From Marinobacter sp. MDS2 (lineage in GTDB: Bacteria > Pseudomonadota > Gammaproteobacteria > Pseudomonadales > Oleiphilaceae): a stretch of DNA of 64,000 nucleotides. The DNA lies in assembly GCF_030718085.1 (NCBI RefSeq), contig NZ_JAVAJF010000001.1, positions 1,240,001 through 1,304,000 of the forward strand, given 5' to 3'. A program made the translations under genes and the position numbers. Under the pieces are notes generated by a model. It searched no databases and was not told the DNA's origin. It was given only the letters and a program-made list of their open reading frames with translations. Positions 57,483 to 64,000 of this stretch are shown here, in pieces (within the stretch, counting starts at the first letter, position 1; the number at the start of each line of letters is the position of its first letter).

Positions 57483-60400
57483 TTACTTCCCTGCGTGCAA
57501 GTCCTGGAGGCGACGAACTGCGCGCTCCGGACCAAACTTAATGGCTCGGCAGTAGGCTTCGCCACCTGCCAGAGTCGTTGTATAGGTTACCTTGCTCTGC
57601 AACGCCGACTGACGGATTTGCGACGAGTCAGAGATGGCCTTACGGCCTTCGGTGGTGTTGATAATCAGCTGAACTTCACCGTTCTTGATCGCATCCACAA
57701 TATGCGGGCGACCTTCCCGAACCTTGTTCACGTGCGCAACCGCTATGCCCGCCTCTTCCAGTGCCTTAGCGGTACCGGTTGTTGCAATGATGTTGAAGCC
57801 AGCTTCAATCAGCTCACGGGCCACTTCGATGGCGCCCGGCTTATCGACGTTTCTCACCGACATGAACGCCGTGCCCTCTGTCGGCAACTTATCGCCAACG
57901 GCCAATGACGCCTTGGCGAACGCTTCGTCGAAGCTGTCACCCAGACCCATCACCTCACCGGTCGATTTCATTTCCGGCCCAAGAATCGGGTCAACCGACG
58001 GGAACTTGTTGAACGGGAACACAGACTCTTTCACCGCGTAGTAAGTCGGTACGATTTCCTGCGTGAATTCCAGTTCTTTCAGAGTCTTGCCGGACATAAC
58101 CCGGGCTGCAACGGCGGCCAGCGACAAACCAATGGCCTTGGATACGAACGGCACGGTACGAGAGGCCCGCGGGTTCACCTCAATCACGTAGATTTCGCCG
58201 TCCTGCCAGGCCAGCTGGACGTTCATCAAACCGATCACTTCCAGCTCAATGGCCATCTTCTTGACCGCGTCACGCATGGCGTCCTGCACGTCGGCAGGCA
58301 AACTGTACGGTGGCAGCGAACACGCGGAGTCACCGGAGTGAATACCCGCCTGCTCGATGTGCTGCATGATGCCGCCGATCACGACGTCGGTGCCGTCAGA
58401 GATGGCGTCGATATCCACCTCGATGGCGGCGTTCAGGAAGTGGTCCAGCAGTACCGGGCTGTCGTTAGACACCAATACGGCACTTTGCATGTAGCGAACC
58501 AGTTCGGTTTCGTCGTAGACGATTTCCATGGCACGTCCGCCCAACACGTAGGACGGACGAACCACCAGCGGATAGCCGATTTCACGAGCAGCCACAATGC
58601 CTTCTTCGTGGCTACGAACCGTGGCGTTTTCAGGCTGCTTCAGGCCCAAGCGCTGGATCATCTGCTGGAAGCGCTCACGGTCTTCGGCACGGTCAATCGC
58701 ATCCGGGCTGGTACCGATAATCGGAACACCGGCCGCTTCCAGGCCGCGCGCCAGTTTCAGCGGTGTTTGACCGCCGTACTGAACAATCACGCCTTTGGGC
58801 TTCTCAACTTCAATGATTTCCAGAACGTCTTCCAGAGTGATCGGCTCGAAGTACAAGCGATCCGAGGTGTCGTAATCGGTGGACACGGTCTCCGGGTTAC
58901 AGTTGATCATGATGGTTTCGTAGCCGTCTTCGCGCATCGCAAACGCGGCGTGAACGCAGCAGTAATCGAACTCGATGCCCTGACCAATCCGGTTAGGACC
59001 ACCACCGATGACCACGATTTTTTCGCGATCCGATGGATCCGCCTCGCACTCTTCTTCATAGGTGGAGTACATGTAAGCGGTGTCTGAGGCGAATTCGGCC
59101 GCACAGGTGTCCACCCGCTTATAAACCGGACGCACGCCCAGATCGTGACGCAACTTACGCATGCTGGCTTCAGAAATGCCGAGCAGCTTGGCCAATCGAG
59201 CGTCAGAGAAACCTTTGCGCTTCAGACGGAACAAGGTGGCGTAATCGATATCGGCCTTGCCTGCGGTCTTCAGGGCAGTTTCTTCTTTGATCAGATCTTC
59301 AATCTGCACCAGATACCAAGGATCAACCTTGGTGTGCTTGAACACTTCGTCAACCGTCATACCCGCGCGGAAGGCGTCACCGATGTACCAGATACGCTCT
59401 GCACCCGGGACGTTCAGCTCGCTGGTCAGTGTTTCACGGGAATTCTCCGAATCCAGGTCTTCCAGCTTCTCATCAAAGCCTTCGGAGCCCACTTCCAGGC
59501 CACGCAGTGCTTTCTGAACCGATTCCTGGAAGGTCCGGCCGATGGCCATGACTTCACCGACCGACTTCATCTGCGTGGTCAGGCGGGCGTCTGCCTGCGG
59601 GAATTTCTCGAAGGTAAACCGGGGAATCTTGGTAACCACGTAATCAATGCTCGGCTCAAACGAGGCCGGGGTAACACCACCGGTGATTTCGTTCTGCAGC
59701 TCATCGAGGGTGTAGCCAATGGCCAGTTTGGCGGCAACCTTGGCAATCGGGAAACCGGTTGCTTTCGACGCCAGCGCCGAGGAGCGAGATACACGCGGGT
59801 TCATCTCGATCACGACCATGCGGCCAGTGTCGGGATTAATGCCGAACTGAACGTTGGAGCCGCCGGTTTCAACGCCGATTTCACGCAGTACCGCCAAGGA
59901 GGCGTTACGCATGATTTGGTATTCTTTGTCGGTCAGAGTCTGGGCGGGAGCTACGGTGATGGAGTCACCGGTGTGCACGCCCATAGCATCGAAGTTTTCG
60001 ATGGCGCAGACGATGATGCAGTTGTCGTTTTTGTCACGAACCACTTCCATCTCGTACTCTTTCCAGCCGATCAGAGATTCGTCGATCAGCAGCTCGTTGG
60101 TTGGAGAGAGATCCAGGCCACGAGTACAGATTTCTTCAAATTCGTCTTTGTTGTACGCGATACCACCACCGGAACCACCCATGGTGAACGACGGACGAAT
60201 AATGCATGGGAAGCCGATTTCTTTGGAGATTTCCCAAGCTTCTTCCATGGAATGGGCGATGGAAGCGCGCGGGCACTCGAGGCCAATTTTCTTCATGGCC
60301 TGATCGAAACGGTTGCGGTCTTCGGCTTTATCGATGGTGTCGGCGTTGGCGCCGATCATTTCAACGCCGTGTTTGTCGAGAACGCCGTATTTTTCCAGAT

Positions 60401-60701
60401 CCAACGCGCAGTTCAGTGCGGTCTGGCCGCCCATGGTCGGCAGCAGGGCATCCGGCTTTTCTTTCTCGATGATTTTTTCGACGGTTTTCCAGTTGATGGG
60501 CTCGATGTAGGTGGCATCGGCCATGACCGGATCCGTCATGATGGTAGCCGGGTTGGAGTTCACCAGAATAACCCGGTAACCCTCTTCTCGCAGGGCTTTA
60601 CAAGCCTGAGCTCCGGAGTAATCGAACTCGCACGCCTGCCCGATCACGATGGGGCCAGCGCCCAGGATCAGGATGCTTTTGATGTCGGTACGTTTTGGCA
60701 T
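57483..60701 (-). CDS. carB: Carbamoyl-phosphate synthase large subunit
   Basis: Makes carbamoyl phosphate for arginine and pyrimidines; 1072 residues. The two homologous halves are clear, each with an ATP-grasp domain ([17 protein letters not shown] in the first, [17 protein letters not shown] in the second). The C-terminal MGS-like allosteric domain ([20 protein letters not shown]) responds to UMP and ornithine in relatives. It lies 80 bp after carA. Confidence 0.98.
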   Translation of the reverse strand: MPKRTDIKSILILGAGPIVIGQACEFDYSGAQACKALREEGYRVILVNSNPATIMTDPVMADATYIEPINWKTVEKIIEKEKPDALLPTMGGQTALNCALDLEKYGVLDKHGVEMIGANADTIDKAEDRNRFDQAMKKIGLECPRASIAHSMEEAWEISKEIGFPCIIRPSFTMGGSGGGIAYNKDEFEEICTRGLDLSPTNELLIDESLIGWKEYEMEVVRDKNDNCIIVCAIENFDAMGVHTGDSITVAPAQTLTDKEYQIMRNASLAVLREIGVETGGSNVQFGINPDTGRMVVIEMNPRVSRSSALASKATGFPIAKVAAKLAIGYTLDELQNEITGGVTPASFEPSIDYVVTKIPRFTFEKFPQADARLTTQMKSVGEVMAIGRTFQESVQKALRGLEVGSEGFDEKLEDLDSENSRETLTSELNVPGAERIWYIGDAFRAGMTVDEVFKHTKVDPWYLVQIEDLIKEETALKTAGKADIDYATLFRLKRKGFSDARLAKLLGISEASMRKLRHDLGVRPVYKRVDTCAAEFASDTAYMYSTYEEECEADPSDREKIVVIGGGPNRIGQGIEFDYCCVHAAFAMREDGYETIMINCNPETVSTDYDTSDRLYFEPITLEDVLEIIEVEKPKGVIVQYGGQTPLKLARGLEAAGVPIIGTSPDAIDRAEDRERFQQMIQRLGLKQPENATVRSHEEGIVAAREIGYPLVVRPSYVLGGRAMEIVYDETELVRYMQSAVLVSNDSPVLLDHFLNAAIEVDIDAISDGTDVVIGGIMQHIEQAGIHSGDSACSLPPYSLPADVQDAMRDAVKKMAIELEVIGLMNVQLAWQDGEIYVIEVNPRASRTVPFVSKAIGLSLAAVAARVMSGKTLKELEFTQEIVPTYYAVKESVFPFNKFPSVDPILGPEMKSTGEVMGLGDSFDEAFAKASLAVGDKLPTEGTAFMSVRNVDKPGAIEVARELIEAGFNIIATTGTAKALEEAGIAVAHVNKVREGRPHIVDAIKNGEVQLIINTTEGRKAISDSSQIRQSALQSKVTYTTTLAGGEAYCRAIKFGPERAVRRLQDLHAGK

Positions 60702-60781
60702 GTCTTGGTAAACCTGTCAGCAACTTTTGAATTCTTGCAGCGCAGAACGCAGCGCCTGTCGTTATCCGTGGTGATCCGGGT

Positions 60782-61912
60782 TTAGGCGGATCGTGCTTCC
60801 ATCAACTGGATAAACTCGTCAAACAGGGGCGCTACATCGCCGGGACCGGGGCTGGCTTCAGGGTGGCCCTGGAAGCTGTAGGCCGACTTGTCGGTCAGGC
60901 GAAGTCCCTGCAACGTTCCGTCAAACAATGATTTATGGGTTGCCTGAATGTTCGCAGGCAATGTGGACGCATCCACCGCAAAGCCGTGGTTCTGACTGGT
61001 AATCATGACGACACCGCTGTCGAGATCTTGCACCGGATGGTTCGCGCCGTGATGGCCGTGGTTCATCTTCATGGTTTTGGCACCGCTGGCCAATGCCAGT
61101 AACTGGTGCCCCAAACAGATCCCGAAAACAGGAATGTCGGTTTCCAGTACGTCTTTGATTGCGCTGATAGCGTAATCGCAGGGTTCCGGATCTCCAGGGC
61201 CATTTGACAGGAAGATGCCATCAGGGTTCATGGCCAGCACTTCAGAGGCCGGAGTTTGCGCCGGTACAACGGTAATATCGCAGCCGCGGGAAGCGAGCAT
61301 GCGCAGGATGTTGTACTTTACGCCGTAATCCCAGGCGACCACTTTGAATTTGGCATTGTTTTGCTCACCGTAACCAGTAGCCAAGTCCCATTCGGACTGT
61401 TTCCACTGGTAGGGTTTTTCGCAGGTTACTTCTTTGGCCAAATCCATGCCTTTGAGGCCCGGGAAGGCTTTTGCGAGCTCAAGGGCGCGCTCGGCTGTGG
61501 CGTTTTCGCCAGCCAGGATGGCTCCGTTCTGGGAACCTTTGTCCCGGAGGATTCGGGTCAGGCGGCGGGTATCGATGTCAGCAATGCCAACGATGTTGTT
61601 GCTTCGCAGGTAGTCTTCGAGGCTACCCTGGCTACGCCAGCTGCTGGCAATCAGAGGCAGATCACGAATGATCAGGCCAGCGGCGTGTACGCGGTCGGAT
61701 TCGACGTCTTCTTCGTTAACGCCGGTGTTGCCGATGTGCGGATACGTCAAGGTGACGATTTGGCGCGAGTAGGACGGGTCGGTCAGGATTTCCTGGTAGC
61801 CGGTCATGGCGGTATTGAATACCACTTCGCCGCTGGTTTCTCCGTCTGCGCCAATGGCGGTGCCGTAGAACAGGCTTCCGTCTGCGAGTGCAAGGATTGC
61901 TGGTGTACTCAA
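60782..61912 (-). CDS. carA: Carbamoyl-phosphate synthase small subunit
   Basis: Glutamine amidotransferase subunit, 376 residues from a TTG at 61912. This start is preferred over the ATG at 61927 because GAGG lies nine bases before it, and (L)[16 protein letters not shown] aligns with the length of Pseudomonas CarA. The nucleophile cysteine is in [15 protein letters not shown], with His and Glu in [10 protein letters not shown] promoter and a terminator-like hairpin lie upstream. Confidence 0.95.
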   Translation of the reverse strand: MSTPAILALADGSLFYGTAIGADGETSGEVVFNTAMTGYQEILTDPSYSRQIVTLTYPHIGNTGVNEEDVESDRVHAAGLIIRDLPLIASSWRSQGSLEDYLRSNNIVGIADIDTRRLTRILRDKGSQNGAILAGENATAERALELAKAFPGLKGMDLAKEVTCEKPYQWKQSEWDLATGYGEQNNAKFKVVAWDYGVKYNILRMLASRGCDITVVPAQTPASEVLAMNPDGIFLSNGPGDPEPCDYAISAIKDVLETDIPVFGICLGHQLLALASGAKTMKMNHGHHGANHPVQDLDSGVVMITSQNHGFAVDASTLPANIQATHKSLFDGTLQGLRLTDKSAYSFQGHPEASPGPGDVAPLFDEFIQLMEARSA

Positions 61913-61979
61913 GGCTTGTATCCTCATCGAGTGGCGTAAGTTCGTCACGAACAGGAACGCAAGCGCAAAGTCAGGTTGC

Positions 61980-62017
61980 AAAAAAGCGAGACTGAGTGGT
62001 GGCTCGGTCCCGCTTTT
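61980..62017 (-). promoter_or_regulatory. Terminator-like hairpin in the carAB leader
   Basis: On the minus strand AAAAGCGGGAC / GTCTCGCTTTT (one G-T pair) with a 14-base loop is followed by T6, 68 bp before carA. It lies downstream of the proposed carAB promoter, so it can act as an attenuator; it may also stop dapB readthrough. Confidence 0.6.
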
Positions 62018-62061
62018 CTAGAAACTTTTCAAAGGTACGCTTGGTGCAAAAAAATCGACTT

Positions 62062-62090
62062 ATTCTACGAATTTTGTCGCTTTTTGTCCA
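62062..62090 (-). promoter_or_regulatory. Probable carAB promoter
   Basis: TGGACA (62090-62085), a 17-bp spacer and TAGAAT (62067-62062) on the minus strand, each 5 of 6 to consensus. The early transcript contains a T7 run (62054-62048 region). Confidence 0.65.
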
Positions 62091-62158
62091 TCGCGAATTA
62101 CGATCTGGCTTGATATAGATGACCTTTGGCTCTGCAGCCCTAGGCTCCGGCAGTGGCT

Positions 62159-62254
62159 CGTGGGTTCGCGTTCCGAAAACCGCTACGAGCACATCCATGT
62201 GCGCTTCTCTCAGGCCATCCTTGGCCTTCGAAATTTTCGGAACGCGAACCCACG
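62159..62254 (+). repeat. Variable-stem/conserved-core repeat, copy C
   Basis: A 21-bp perfect inverted repeat (62159-62179 and 62234-62254, beginning CGTGGGTTCGCGTTCCGAAA) encloses a 54-base centre at 62180-62233. The centre differs from copy A at one position only, yet the stem shares no similarity with that of copy A. Beyond the perfect arms a few further positions pair. It lies between the dapB stop and the carAB promoter. Confidence 0.85.
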
Positions 62255-62294
62255 ACCCCCTACCTCAGAATCGGCCGATCAACCCTGTTGCAAA

Positions 62295-64000
<1,706 letters not shown>

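Noticed and set aside
59145..60785. Open frame of 546 codons opposite carB
   Set aside because: Antisense to an intact carB; no start signal and no known domain.

Overview
The window looks like a chromosomal segment of a Marinobacter-like marine gammaproteobacterium. This rests on the gene order of the right third (dnaJ-dapB-carA-carB-greA / yhbY / ftsH-folP-glmM-tpiA-secG-tRNA-Leu-rimP-nusA-infB-rbfA-truB-rpsO-pnp, a Pseudomonas-type order), on arginine succinyltransferase (AST) catabolism genes, on a DcaP-like porin and on the protein sequences. Genus is an inference. No prophage, CRISPR array, integron or complete insertion sequence was seen.

Layout. 1-2911: polar/basic amino-acid ABC importer (ATPase cut by the window edge, binding protein, two permeases). 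3115-4164: astE. 4190-9088: RND efflux operon with a divergent TetR regulator. 9096-12791: astC-astA-astB; astD is not there. 13008-14180: DcaP-like porin. 14614-20227: glutaryl-CoA dehydrogenase and aceE-aceF. 20894-22258: KamA-family radical SAM aminomutase without its usual partner. 22588-24462: large glycine-rich lipoprotein. 24530-27744: CnoX-type thioredoxin, AraC regulator and a divergent membrane fatty-acid desaturase. 27730-28226: BrnT/BrnA toxin-antitoxin pair facing lon (28354-30804). 30863-32480: MarR regulator and a TPR membrane protein. 32593-37468: complete branched-chain amino-acid ABC importer (livK-livH-livM-livG-livF). 37537-41521: envelope genes (small lipoprotein, DUF3015 protein, DUF4105/Lnb-type protein, lipoprotein hydrolase). 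41765-64000: information-processing and biosynthesis genes, almost all on the minus strand.

How the genes fit together. The left 13 kb couples uptake of arginine/ornithine-type substrates to AST degradation (AstA, AstB, AstC, AstE), with glutaryl-CoA dehydrogenase and pyruvate dehydrogenase feeding central metabolism. The right part is the nusA-infB translation/transcription operon, the rpsO-pnp unit, and the carAB pyrimidine/arginine entry point.

The most unusual signal is a dispersed intergenic repeat present three times (2937-3040 plus, 41581-41684 minus, 62159-62254 plus). Each copy has a conserved 54-base centre that itself forms two small hairpins. Each centre is enclosed by a 20-25 bp perfect inverted repeat whose sequence is completely different in every copy. 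Sequence changes, but self-complementarity is kept, and one inner hairpin shows a compensatory pair change. I know of no named family that matches. Other points of note are a promoter followed by two intrinsic terminators ahead of rimP-nusA-infB, a promoter plus terminator-like hairpin ahead of carAB, a perfect 28-bp palindrome inside brnA, and the absence of rlmE from its usual place before ftsH.
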